DNA of 64,000 nucleotides from JASMHC01 sp964453855 (GTDB taxonomy: Bacteria; Pseudomonadota; Alphaproteobacteria; Rhodobacterales; Rhodobacteraceae): the NCBI GenBank assembly GCA_964453855.1, contig CAYVRN010000007.1:4263-68262 (forward strand). Reading direction: 5' to 3'. The first letter of the stretch is position 1, and each line of letters begins with the position of its first letter. The notes under the pieces are model-generated. The model was not told where the DNA came from, made no database searches, and saw only the letters and a program-made list of their open reading frames with translations. Positions 51,193 through 59,814 of the stretch are shown one piece after another. A program made the translations under genes and the position numbers.

Positions 51193-52737
51193 ATGGCTGA
51201 CGGAGCAGACGACCTGCGCAAGATGGAGCACCCGCTTGACATTCCTTGCCTGAAACCCGGCGCGATGGAAGGATTAAAGCCCTTTATTGCCGCCCCCGAA
51301 CATCAGGAAAAAGTGGGTTTCCCCGGAGAGCTTCTTCCAGACTGGAAAGAACGCGCGCTGGAAAAAATGGCCGAGTTGGCAGAGAAAAACCGCGCCTTTC
51401 AGGTTTACCTGGATATCTGTGTTAAATGCGGCGCATGTACGGACAAGTGTCACTACTTCCTTGGTACGGCAGACCCCAAGAACATGCCGGTCGCCCGTCA
51501 AGATCTACTTCGAAGCGTCTACCGTCGGTATTTCACCTTTGCGGGTAAGTATTTCCCTTGGCTGGTCGGCGCACGTGATCTGACCAAAGAGGTGCTGGAC
51601 GAGTGGTATAGCTATTATCACCAATGTTCCGAATGCCGCCGTTGCTCGGTCTTTTGCCCCTACGGGATTGATACCGCCGAAATCACTATGGCCGCACGTG
51701 AAATTCTGGATAGCGTTGGTGTCGGTCAGAAATACTCGAATGAGATCATCGGCAAAGTCAAAGACGTCGGCAACAACCTTGGTCTCAACCCGAAAGCCCT
51801 TCGCGCAACGCTAGAAGACCTTGAGGAAGAGCTAGAAGAAGATACAGGCGTGTCAGTCCGCATTCCGCTGGATGAAAAAGGCGCTGACGTTTTGTTGGTC
51901 ACCCCATCGGCTGATTTCTTCGCTGAACCGCACATCGACGGGTTGTTGGGATACGCAAAGGTGTTCCACGAAGCAGGCGTCAGTTGGACTATCAGCTCTT
52001 ATGCGTCTGAGGCGGCCAACTTCGGTCTGTTCATCGGTTCCTACGAAAACATGCGTGAAATCAGTCTGCGGATAAGAAAAGCCGCACAAGACCTTGGTGT
52101 AAAACGGATTATCTTCGGCGAATGCGGCCATGCATGGCGCGTTGCCTATAGCTATCTGAACACGCTGGCGGGTCCATGGGACTTCCTGGATCAGAACTAT
52201 CCGATCCCTCAGCATATTCTGGAATTCACTTGGGGTGAAATCCAGAAAGGCACGCTGAAGTTCGACAAATCACAAAACGATCATATCCGCCTAACCTACC
52301 ATGACAGCTGCAACGTGGCACGCGCAACACGCATGGGCGATACGCCAGGCGGGCAGTTTGAAATTCCGCGCAATGTCATCAAATCCGTTTGTAACAACTT
52401 CTTCGACATGGCCGATGAAACCACGCGCGAAAGCACCTTGTGCTGTGGCGGCGGCGGTGGCTTGCTGACGGACGACCTGATGGATCTGCGCGTCAAAGGA
52501 TCAATCCCGCGCATGACTGCCCTGCAAGAGGTGACCGAAGAACACGGCGTCACACACATGGCTGCGATCTGCGCGATCTGCAAAACCCAGTTTTCAAAAG
52601 TTATGCCCAAGTTTGGCTATGACATGGACAGCGTCGTTTCGGTTCACCAATTGGTGTCGAACGCCATAATTCTGACGGGTTCAGAAGAGGACGAAGACGC
52701 CGATACTGGCACCGAGGAGGAGACCTCTGATGAATGA
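51193..52737 (+). CDS. dsrK: DsrK, cytoplasmic Fe-S subunit of DsrMKJOP
   Basis: HdrD-like subunit thought to react with DsrC. Two [4Fe-4S] ferredoxin sites are seen, CVKCGACTDKCHYF and CSECRRCSVFCPYG. CCG-type motifs lie in the C-terminal half (HDSCNVARA, LCCGGGGGLLTD, AICAICKTQF). Length is 514 residues with an acidic tail. Its stop overlaps dsrL's start by eight bases. Confidence 0.94.
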   Translation: MADGADDLRKMEHPLDIPCLKPGAMEGLKPFIAAPEHQEKVGFPGELLPDWKERALEKMAELAEKNRAFQVYLDICVKCGACTDKCHYFLGTADPKNMPVARQDLLRSVYRRYFTFAGKYFPWLVGARDLTKEVLDEWYSYYHQCSECRRCSVFCPYGIDTAEITMAAREILDSVGVGQKYSNEIIGKVKDVGNNLGLNPKALRATLEDLEEELEEDTGVSVRIPLDEKGADVLLVTPSADFFAEPHIDGLLGYAKVFHEAGVSWTISSYASEAANFGLFIGSYENMREISLRIRKAAQDLGVKRIIFGECGHAWRVAYSYLNTLAGPWDFLDQNYPIPQHILEFTWGEIQKGTLKFDKSQNDHIRLTYHDSCNVARATRMGDTPGGQFEIPRNVIKSVCNNFFDMADETTRESTLCCGGGGGLLTDDLMDLRVKGSIPRMTALQEVTEEHGVTHMAAICAICKTQFSKVMPKFGYDMDSVVSVHQLVSNAIILTGSEEDEDADTGTEEETSDE

Positions 52738-54682
52738 TATGAGCTCGAAAAACCAACCGACTTTCCGTCGCTTCGAAGAAGGCGAAACCTCGGCCGATTG
52801 GGATCTTGAGGACAAGATTTTCACTCAGGATAAGTCGTACAAGTGCCCGACCTACATCCACAAAACGCCACCCTGTCAGGGATCTTGCCCATCAGGTCAT
52901 GAAATTCGCGGCTGGCTGGCGATTGCACGTGGGATGGACAAGCCAACAGACGCCGAAATGCCGTGGCAGGAATATGCCTTCCAGCGCATGGTAAGCGCCA
53001 ACCCTTTCCCGGCCACGATGGGCCGCGTCTGCCCTGCCCCGTGCGAAGCCGGCTGCAACCGGAACGAAGTTGACGAATATGTCGGCATCAACGGGGTTGA
53101 GCAGTATGTTGGCGACTGGGCCAATGCCAATGGCATCAAGATGGCCGAACCCGGCGCCGACACCGGCAAAAAAGTCGCTGTAGTCGGTGGCGGCCCCGCT
53201 GGTCTGGCGGCTGCATACTTCCTGCGTCTTGATGGTCATGCGGTCACTCTTTTCGAAGCACATGAGAAACTGGGAGGCATGATGCGCTACGGCATTCCGG
53301 GCTACCGGACGCCACGCTCGATGCTGGACAGCGAAATCGGTCGTATTATCGACATGGGCGTCGATGTCCGTGTGAACACCCGCATCGGCACCGACGTGTC
53401 GACTGACGAGCTTGAGAACGCCTTTGACGCTGTCTTCTGGGCTATGGGTGCCCAAAAGGGCCGTGACTTGCCGATCCCGGGCTGGGAAGGCACCGAAAAC
53501 TGCATCAACGGCATCGAATTCCTAGATGCCTTCAACCAAGGCTACGTATTGGGCACTGCGCGCAAAGTCGTCGTAGTCGGCGGTGGGGATACCTCGATCG
53601 ACGTTGCCTCGGTCGCGCGTCGTCTTGGTCACATCACTTCCGATTACCTGCCAGAACGCAATGACGGTTCACTCGTTGACTTTACCAGCCACGATGTTGC
53701 CACCAGCCTGAGCCGCGAAGGCATGCAGGCCACGCTAACGTCGCTGTTCCCGATCGAGCAGATGACAGCCGCCGAGCACGAGCGTGAAGACGCCAAACGC
53801 GAAGGCGTGGACATCAAAGGTGGCGTGATGCCTTTGGAGGTTCTCAAAGACGAAAACGGCATGGCGCATGGTCTACGTATGTGCGAATGCACCGTGAAGG
53901 GTAATGTGCCCGAGGCCATCGAAGGCACCGAGTTCGAGATCGAGGCCGACATTATCATCTCAGCTATCGGTCAGATGGGCGATCTGGATGGTATGGACGA
54001 GCTGAACAACGGTCGCGGCTTTATCGACATCACCGGAAGCTATCAGGTCAAAGACCGCTCCAAGCATTTTGCAGGCGGCGACATCGTGCGCCCCCACCTG
54101 TTGACCACAGCAATTGGCCACGGTCGCATAGCAGCTGAATCGATCACCGACTATCTTGATGACGGTGAGATCGACAAAAAGCGCCCGAAGGTGGACGTGC
54201 ATCACTTTAACCTGCTGGCAGAACTGAACCAGCGTGGCAAAACCCCAACCGAATATGACCACACTCAAACCCGTGGCACCAACTCGGCAGGCTTTGCTAT
54301 CCACAACTACGAAGACCGCTCGAACGGGCAGATCATACCGCACCATGAGCTGTTCAAAGGTCACTTCAACTTTGTCCCGCGCGAAGTGCGAGACGAAGTA
54401 CACATCGAAGGCGACGCGGTTCTTGGAAACTTCGAAGAGCGCATCATCGGCTTCACCGAAGAACAGGCCCAGAAAGAGGGCGAGCGGTGCATGTCCTGCG
54501 GCATGTGCTTCGAATGTGACAACTGCGTAATCTTCTGCCCTCAAGATGCTGTACACCGCGTGAAAAAGGCCGACCGAACCGTTGGGCGCTATGTCGAGAC
54601 CGATTACACCCGCTGCATCGGCTGCCATATCTGCGCCGACGTCTGCCCGACCGGTTACATCAAGATGGGACTGGGGGAATAA
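52730..54682 (+). CDS. dsrL: DsrL, NAD(P)H-linked Fe-S flavoprotein
   Basis: Links DsrAB electrons to NAD(P) in the oxidative pathway and is a marker of it. The 650-residue protein resembles glutamate synthase small subunits: N-terminal cysteine-rich part (CQGSCPSGHEIRGWL, CPAPCEAGCNRNEVDE), FAD site VVGGGPAGLAAAYFL near residue 146, NAD(P) site VVGGGDTSIDVASVARRLG near 282, and a C-terminal two-cluster ferredoxin (CMSCGMCFECDNCVIFCP, CIGCHICADVCPTG). Length matches known DsrL. Confidence 0.95.
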   Translation: MNDMSSKNQPTFRRFEEGETSADWDLEDKIFTQDKSYKCPTYIHKTPPCQGSCPSGHEIRGWLAIARGMDKPTDAEMPWQEYAFQRMVSANPFPATMGRVCPAPCEAGCNRNEVDEYVGINGVEQYVGDWANANGIKMAEPGADTGKKVAVVGGGPAGLAAAYFLRLDGHAVTLFEAHEKLGGMMRYGIPGYRTPRSMLDSEIGRIIDMGVDVRVNTRIGTDVSTDELENAFDAVFWAMGAQKGRDLPIPGWEGTENCINGIEFLDAFNQGYVLGTARKVVVVGGGDTSIDVASVARRLGHITSDYLPERNDGSLVDFTSHDVATSLSREGMQATLTSLFPIEQMTAAEHEREDAKREGVDIKGGVMPLEVLKDENGMAHGLRMCECTVKGNVPEAIEGTEFEIEADIIISAIGQMGDLDGMDELNNGRGFIDITGSYQVKDRSKHFAGGDIVRPHLLTTAIGHGRIAAESITDYLDDGEIDKKRPKVDVHHFNLLAELNQRGKTPTEYDHTQTRGTNSAGFAIHNYEDRSNGQIIPHHELFKGHFNFVPREVRDEVHIEGDAVLGNFEERIIGFTEEQAQKEGERCMSCGMCFECDNCVIFCPQDAVHRVKKADRTVGRYVETDYTRCIGCHICADVCPTGYIKMGLGE

Positions 54683-54687
54683 CGGCA

Positions 54688-55161
54688 ATGAAGCGTCTTT
54701 TGGCGATCCTTGGTGTCTTTCTGGCTGTCGCACTTCCTGCCGCAGCAGAAGACGGGCTTTGGAAATACGGCCCTTCGGTTCCGGCTGCCACGGGTGAGCC
54801 TCACCCAGAGGGCAACGAGTACATGCGCAAGTATCATATGGAGATGATGAAGCACGACCGTGATTTGACAATGCGCGACGGCAACCGCAGCATCGAGGCC
54901 AGCTTGAAAGAATGCTTCGACTGCCACACCGTCAAAGACGAAGAAACCGGCGATCCTGTCACCTATCAGGACGAACGCCACTTTTGCCGGACCTGCCACG
55001 ATTTTGCGGCCGTCAAAGTTGATTGCTTCATGTGCCACCGCTCAACACAGGAAGACTTTGAAGAACCTTCGCCGCTGCACTCACGGCTTCTCGACCTGCG
55101 CGACGGGTTAAGCGATGCAGAAGCCACGGAAATTGCCGCCTATCTGGCGGAAAATCAATAA
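54688..55161 (+). CDS. dsrJ: DsrJ, periplasmic triheme cytochrome c
   Basis: Triheme subunit of DsrMKJOP. A signal peptide covers residues 1-20 (hydrophobic core, PAAAED). Heme motifs are CFDCH (76-80), CRTCH (100-104) and CFMCH (113-117). The six cysteines of these motifs are the only ones in the protein. The A. vinosum protein has an additional conserved cysteine proposed as a heme ligand; the corresponding zone here (about residues 36-50, EPHPEGNEYMRKYH) has none. Length is 157 residues. Confidence 0.94.
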   Translation: MKRLLAILGVFLAVALPAAAEDGLWKYGPSVPAATGEPHPEGNEYMRKYHMEMMKHDRDLTMRDGNRSIEASLKECFDCHTVKDEETGDPVTYQDERHFCRTCHDFAAVKVDCFMCHRSTQEDFEEPSPLHSRLLDLRDGLSDAEATEIAAYLAENQ

Positions 55162-55174
55162 GGGGATCAGAGAG

Positions 55175-55918
55175 ATGAAATTGGATCGTCCAGAAAATCC
55201 CTCGCGCCGCAACTTTTTTAAAAGCGGGGCTGCGGCCGTTACTTTGACCCTTGCCCCCGGAGTGACCGTTATGGCCTTCGGCGGCTCACCTGCCGCCGCA
55301 GGCCAAGCCGACGCCGGCAAACGCTGGGGTTTGATGATAGATGTCAATAAATGCGCCAGTGACTGCACGGCCTGCGTCAGCGCCTGCAAAACCGAAAACG
55401 GTTGGGAAGGTCACGGCGATCCGGAACAGGCCGCCCAGTGGATCCGCAAGGTCACCTTGAAAGACAAAGCCACCGGGCATGAAACAAGCATGCCCGTCAT
55501 GTGCCAGCATTGCGAAGAGCCGCCCTGCGTTGATGTTTGCCCCACAGGTGCCAGCTTCAAACGCGTTGACGGAATTGTTCTGGTCGACAAACACACCTGC
55601 ATTGGCTGCCGTTACTGCATGATGGCCTGCCCGTTCAAAGCCCGCAGCTTTGTGCACGAGCCGACCACCAACCAGAAAGAACACGCCCCGCGCGGAAATG
55701 GAACCGTAGAAAGCTGCACACTCTGCGTTCACCGTGTTGACGAAGGCCGCGTTCCGGCCTGTGTGGAAGCCTGTGACGCGACAGGCAACGGTGCTATGAT
55801 TTTTGGCGATCTGAACGATCCTGACAGTGATATCTCCAGAGCGCTCGCCGCTTATCCAACAACCGCCCTGCGCGCCGATCTCGATCTAAATCAAGGCGTG
55901 CGCTACGCGAACTTCTAA
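55175..55918 (+). CDS. dsrO: DsrO, periplasmic Fe-S subunit of DsrMKJOP
   Basis: From ATG 55175 the product is 247 residues with a Tat signal (SRRNFFK at 10-16 followed by a hydrophobic stretch), so it is exported folded. Ferredoxin-type cysteine groups are CASDCTACVSACKTENGW, CQHCEEPPCVDVCPTGA, CIGCRYCMMACPFKA and CTLCVHRVDEGRVPACVEAC. An earlier start at 55115 only reads back into dsrJ. The ribosome site is GGGGATCAGAGAG. Confidence 0.94.
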   Translation: MKLDRPENPSRRNFFKSGAAAVTLTLAPGVTVMAFGGSPAAAGQADAGKRWGLMIDVNKCASDCTACVSACKTENGWEGHGDPEQAAQWIRKVTLKDKATGHETSMPVMCQHCEEPPCVDVCPTGASFKRVDGIVLVDKHTCIGCRYCMMACPFKARSFVHEPTTNQKEHAPRGNGTVESCTLCVHRVDEGRVPACVEACDATGNGAMIFGDLNDPDSDISRALAAYPTTALRADLDLNQGVRYANF

Positions 55919-55930
55919 GGGGGCTGCCAC

Positions 55931-57127
55931 ATGGAACGCACGATCTATCGTGAAATCAAAGCCACTCAGAGTCTTTGGACACTTGGCATCATCCTGGCCG
56001 CCCTGATCGCTGCCGCCGGGCTTTCTGTTCTTTACGTCGAACATAACGGACATGCAGTGACTGGCATGAACAACCAGATCGTCTGGGGGCTGCCGCATGT
56101 CTTTGCGATTTTCCTGATTGTAGCCGCATCAGGGGCGTTGAATGTGGCCTCGATTGCGTCGGTGTTTAACAACAAAGCCTATAAGCCATTATCGCGTTTG
56201 TCGGGTGTTCTGGCGATATCCCTTCTGGTTGGCGGATTGCTGGTTCTGGTCCTCGACCTCGGCCGACCCGATCGGCTTCTTGTTGCGATGACGACGTTCA
56301 ACTTCACTTCGATTTTCACATGGAACATCCTGCTTTACACAGGCTTTATGGCGATTGTTGCCGTGTATCTTTGGGTCCAAATGGACCGCAGCGTACACCC
56401 GAAATACACCAAACCCGCGGGTCTTGTTGCCTTTGTCTGGCGTCTGATACTGACGACAGGTACCGGATCGATCTTTGGCTGGCTGGTCGCCCGTCCGGGA
56501 TATGACGCGGCTATCATGGCGCCCCTGTTTATCTCGATGAGTTTCGCGCTGGGTTTGTCCGTCTTTATTCTGGTTCTGATGACTTTGTTCCGCATGGACG
56601 GACGCAACATCAGCGACGCCCTTCTCAAACGCCTTGGAAATCTTTTGGCCCTGTTTGTCGCCGCTGTGCTTTATTTTACTGCGGTCCAGCATTTCACCAA
56701 TCTTTATGCGACCGAGCATAGTGGGATCGAGACGTTTATCTTGTCAGAAGGCGGTGTCTACACCACGCTTTTCTGGGGGGTGCAAATCGTGATTGGCTCT
56801 TTGCTGCCGATGGCGCTGATCTACGGCGGCACTCCTGCCGCTGCGGGTACTCGGGCAGCCCTTGCCTCGGTTTTGGTAATTGTCGGCGGGTTGGCACAAC
56901 TCTATGTCATCATCGTTGGCGGCCAGGCCTACCCGCTTGAGATTTTCCCCGGCTACGAGGTGTCTTCATCCTTCTTTGACGGAGAAATCGCAAACTACAG
57001 CCCTTCGGTTTATGAGCTGGCTCTTGGAGTTGGCGGTGTCGCGATTGCTTTGATTGCAACTGGTGTTGCGGCCAAGGTTCTGCGTATTCTGCCAACGAAT
57101 CTGGAAGACAAGAACCTGGAAGGCTAA
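55931..57127 (+). CDS. dsrP: DsrP, NrfD-like membrane subunit of DsrMKJOP
   Basis: Integral membrane quinone-reactive subunit of the NrfD/PsrC family. The 398-residue protein has about ten hydrophobic segments; LLVGGLLVLVLDLGRPDRLLVAM is the family-type second helix pair. The ribosome site is AAGGGGGCTG. It completes the MKJOP complex. Confidence 0.93.
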   Translation: MERTIYREIKATQSLWTLGIILAALIAAAGLSVLYVEHNGHAVTGMNNQIVWGLPHVFAIFLIVAASGALNVASIASVFNNKAYKPLSRLSGVLAISLLVGGLLVLVLDLGRPDRLLVAMTTFNFTSIFTWNILLYTGFMAIVAVYLWVQMDRSVHPKYTKPAGLVAFVWRLILTTGTGSIFGWLVARPGYDAAIMAPLFISMSFALGLSVFILVLMTLFRMDGRNISDALLKRLGNLLALFVAAVLYFTAVQHFTNLYATEHSGIETFILSEGGVYTTLFWGVQIVIGSLLPMALIYGGTPAAAGTRAALASVLVIVGGLAQLYVIIVGGQAYPLEIFPGYEVSSSFFDGEIANYSPSVYELALGVGGVAIALIATGVAAKVLRILPTNLEDKNLEG

Positions 57128-57136
57128 GTTCCCTAA

Positions 57137-58147
57137 ATGGACGCGCAAACCCCACATCCTTTCGCCAAGTTCGTGGCCATTCTTGGCCGCGGCAAAACCA
57201 AACAGCGGCACCTTACACAGGATGAATCCCGCGAAGCGATGGAAATGATCCTGCGCGGCGACGTTTTGCCTGAACAGCTTGGCGCTTTCTTGATGCTATT
57301 GCGCCTGAAAGAAGAAGCGCCCGAGGAAATCGCAGGCTTTGCCGAGGCGACAAAAAGCCTTTATGATCTACCTCAGGACATCCCGCATGTGGATCTGGAC
57401 TGGTCATCTTACGCAGGTAAACGCATCCAGCTGCCCTATTTCATTCTGTCCGTCATGGCCTTGGTGAATGCTGGCTACAAAGTTACGATGCACGGTACCG
57501 AAGGCCACACGCCAGGGCGGGTTTACACACGCGGCATCATCAAAATGCTTGGCCTGCCAGAAGCTGCAAACCTACACGAAGCGGCTGACCAAATTCGCAG
57601 CACCGGCTTTAGCTACATTCCGCTGGAAGTTCTTAGTCCACGCCTACGGGAATTGATCGAACTGCGCCCGATTTTCGGCTTGCGCTCGCCCGTGCACACC
57701 TTCAGCCGCATGCTGAACCCTCTAAATGCCGAAACCATGATGCAGGGAATTTTCCATCGCGGTTTTATGGATATTCACGCTGGTGCCGCCAAACTGATGG
57801 GGCAACCGCGGATGGCTGTATTCCGCGGTGAAGGAGGCGAGATTGAACGTCGCCCCAACAAGCCAACGCCGGTTTGGAGCCTTTTAGGTGACGGGGAACC
57901 GATCGAGGAAACCTGGCCACAAATGCTGGAAAACGGGCACCAACCGCCGGATGAAAACATGGATGTCAGCCAGCTTGTCGAAATCTGGCAGGGCAAATCC
58001 GATGACACTTATGCTTTGTCATCCGTCACAGGAACGCTTGCAATCACCTTGCGCACTATGGGGAAAGCCGCGGACATGGCCTCGGCCGAAGCCACGGCCA
58101 CCGAGCTTTGGAACAGCAGGGACAAAGGCTTCCTGCCCCGCGCATGA
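57137..58147 (+). CDS. Anthranilate phosphoribosyltransferase-like (TrpD2/YbiB-type) protein
   Basis: The 336-residue protein has the nucleoside-phosphorylase/TrpD fold, with an N-terminal helical domain (ESREAMEMILRGDVLPEQLGAFLMLLRLKEE) and VTMHGTEGHTPGRVYT in the position of the PRPP-binding loop. The PRPP motif of true TrpD (GTGGD) is replaced by HGTEGHT, so it is not the tryptophan enzyme. YbiB relatives bind nucleic acid. It lies nine bases after dsrP and overlaps dsrN (ATGA), inside the dsr operon; its part in sulfur oxidation, if any, is unknown. Confidence 0.82.
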   Translation: MDAQTPHPFAKFVAILGRGKTKQRHLTQDESREAMEMILRGDVLPEQLGAFLMLLRLKEEAPEEIAGFAEATKSLYDLPQDIPHVDLDWSSYAGKRIQLPYFILSVMALVNAGYKVTMHGTEGHTPGRVYTRGIIKMLGLPEAANLHEAADQIRSTGFSYIPLEVLSPRLRELIELRPIFGLRSPVHTFSRMLNPLNAETMMQGIFHRGFMDIHAGAAKLMGQPRMAVFRGEGGEIERRPNKPTPVWSLLGDGEPIEETWPQMLENGHQPPDENMDVSQLVEIWQGKSDDTYALSSVTGTLAITLRTMGKAADMASAEATATELWNSRDKGFLPRA

Positions 58148-59508
58148 GCGCCCAGCCCCGTTTCATGATAGCCGCGGCGCATAAGTCGTCGGGCAAAACG
58201 GTTGTGTCAACGGGTCTTGTCAGGGCAATGCAAAAGCAGGGGCTGCATGTGGGCAGCTTTAAAAAGGGGCCGGATTATATCGATCCGCTTTGGCTATCCA
58301 CAGCAGGCAAAGCGCCTTGCTTCAATCTTGATTTCAACACGATGGACCGTGCAGAGCTGACTGATTTCTTTGCGCGCCGTGCATCAGTGGCCGAGATTTC
58401 CGTTGTTGAAGCAAACAAAGGTCTGTTCGACGGTATTGATATCAGCGGAAGCGACAGCAACGCGGAACTGACAAAACTGTTGGGCTTGCCTGTTGTTCTG
58501 GTCATTGATTGCGTTGGCATGACACGCGGCATTGCGCCCCTTTTGCAAGGCTATGTGAATTTCGATCCAGACGTAACTATTGCTGGCGTCATCTTGAACC
58601 GTGTCGGTGGTCCGCGTCACGAAGCCAAGCTGCGTCAGGCAGTCGAAACTTACACCGATCTTCCAGTTCTGGGCGCAATCCGCAAATCTGCAGATATGCT
58701 TATTGACGAACGCCACTTGGGTTTGATCACCCCTTCTGAAAATCAAGAAACCGAGCAGTGGATTGATCTGGTCGCCGATCTTGTTGCCGAGCAATGCGAT
58801 CTTGAGGCGATCATGGCACTGGCCCATGAAACGTCCGACCTTCCGGTCTCCCCTGTGCCGCCGCAGTCCGGTTTTGCCGACGGGCTTCGCATCGGGATCG
58901 CCCGCGACAGCGCGTTCGGGTTTTACTATACCGACGATCTGCAATCCTTTTCGGATGCCGGCGCCACATTGATTTATGTGGATTTTCTGAACGACAGGTC
59001 ACTGCCGGATTTGGACGGATTGTTCATCGGCGGGGGCTTTCCCGAAACCCATATGCACCAGCTTGCGGCAAATACCGAGATGCGCCAATCGGTCCACAAG
59101 GCCTTGCACGCCGGACTACCCTGCTACGCCGAGTGTGGCGGCTTGATGTATCTGTGTAATGATATTCGCTGGGGAAGTGATCGCGCAGATATGGTGGGAT
59201 TTTTTGATGCGACAGCATCTATGCACGGCAAACCGCAGGGGCGTGGATACGTGCGTTTTAAACGAAATGATGCTCATCCATGGGGCAACGACGGGCGCGA
59301 ATACCGCGCGCATGAATTCCACTATGCCCGATTAGAGACCTCTTCCGAAACCGGGTTTTGCAGGAACGTAACGCGGGGGTTCGGGACAGACGGTCAATCC
59401 GACGGGTTACGCAAATCCAACACTCTGGCTGGTTTCATCCATATGCGAAACACCAAGCAATCGCCTTGGGTTGATGATTTCCTAAGGTTTGCTCTTTCTT
59501 GCAAATAA
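58144..59508 (+). CDS. dsrN: DsrN, siroheme-amidating CobB/CbiA-like enzyme
   Basis: Homologue of cobyrinate a,c-diamide synthase thought to amidate siroheme for DsrAB. From ATG 58144 it has 454 residues. The N-terminal P-loop-type segment AAHKSSGKTVVSTGL and GSFKKGPDYIDPLW are followed by a C-terminal glutamine amidotransferase domain with the nucleophile cysteine in LPCYAECGGLMYL and a catalytic histidine in REYRAHEFHYARLE. In a genome without adjacent cob genes, the context points to DsrN rather than cobalamin synthesis. Confidence 0.9.
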   Translation: MSAQPRFMIAAAHKSSGKTVVSTGLVRAMQKQGLHVGSFKKGPDYIDPLWLSTAGKAPCFNLDFNTMDRAELTDFFARRASVAEISVVEANKGLFDGIDISGSDSNAELTKLLGLPVVLVIDCVGMTRGIAPLLQGYVNFDPDVTIAGVILNRVGGPRHEAKLRQAVETYTDLPVLGAIRKSADMLIDERHLGLITPSENQETEQWIDLVADLVAEQCDLEAIMALAHETSDLPVSPVPPQSGFADGLRIGIARDSAFGFYYTDDLQSFSDAGATLIYVDFLNDRSLPDLDGLFIGGGFPETHMHQLAANTEMRQSVHKALHAGLPCYAECGGLMYLCNDIRWGSDRADMVGFFDATASMHGKPQGRGYVRFKRNDAHPWGNDGREYRAHEFHYARLETSSETGFCRNVTRGFGTDGQSDGLRKSNTLAGFIHMRNTKQSPWVDDFLRFALSCK

Positions 59509-59538
59509 AAACCCCGAAGCATAAGCCTCGGGGTTTCT
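59508..59538. terminator. Bidirectional terminator between dsrN and tusA
   Basis: AACCCCGA (59510-59517) pairs with TCGGGGTT (59528-59535) around a ten-base loop, with A residues before and TTTC after. It separates the convergent dsr operon and the dsrE2-tusA unit. Confidence 0.8.
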
Positions 59539-59559
59539 ACAAAGTGATCGAAAAACGAT

Positions 59560-59784
59560 TTACGCTTTCTTGATCTCAAACTTGTAAACGTTGCCTTCGC
59601 TGCCCGAGCTGAGCAGCTCGTTGCCAGTCTGATTGCAGAACGCCGCAAAGTCGGCAACCGAACCAGGGTCTGTGGATTCAATTGCCAAAGTCTGACCGCC
59701 CGTCATACCCTTCAGCGCTTTTTTGGCTTTCAGGATCGGTAGCGGGCAGTTCAGCCCCTTTGCGTCCAGTGTTTGATCTGCCAT
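59560..59784 (-). CDS. tusA: Sulfur carrier protein TusA
   Basis: Carries sulfane sulfur as a cysteine persulfide. The 74-residue protein has the CPxP motif at C13 (GLNCPLPILKAKKAL). It lies 30 bases after dsrE2 on the same strand. In sulfur oxidisers, TusA with DsrE2 (and often a rhodanese) feeds DsrEFH; here no rhodanese gene accompanies them. Confidence 0.94.
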   Translation of the reverse strand: MADQTLDAKGLNCPLPILKAKKALKGMTGGQTLAIESTDPGSVADFAAFCNQTGNELLSSGSEGNVYKFEIKKA

Positions 59785-59814
59785 TTGGTTGTACCTCCGT
59801 TTAGACTTCTTGTA

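Noticed and set aside
53960..54871. Minus-strand 303-codon frame opposite dsrL and dsrJ
   Set aside because: Antisense shadow of DsrL/DsrJ; no recognisable domain.
58144..59508. Reading the CbiA/CobB-like gene as a cobalamin gene
   Set aside because: No cob genes adjoin it, and it ends the dsr operon, as dsrN does.
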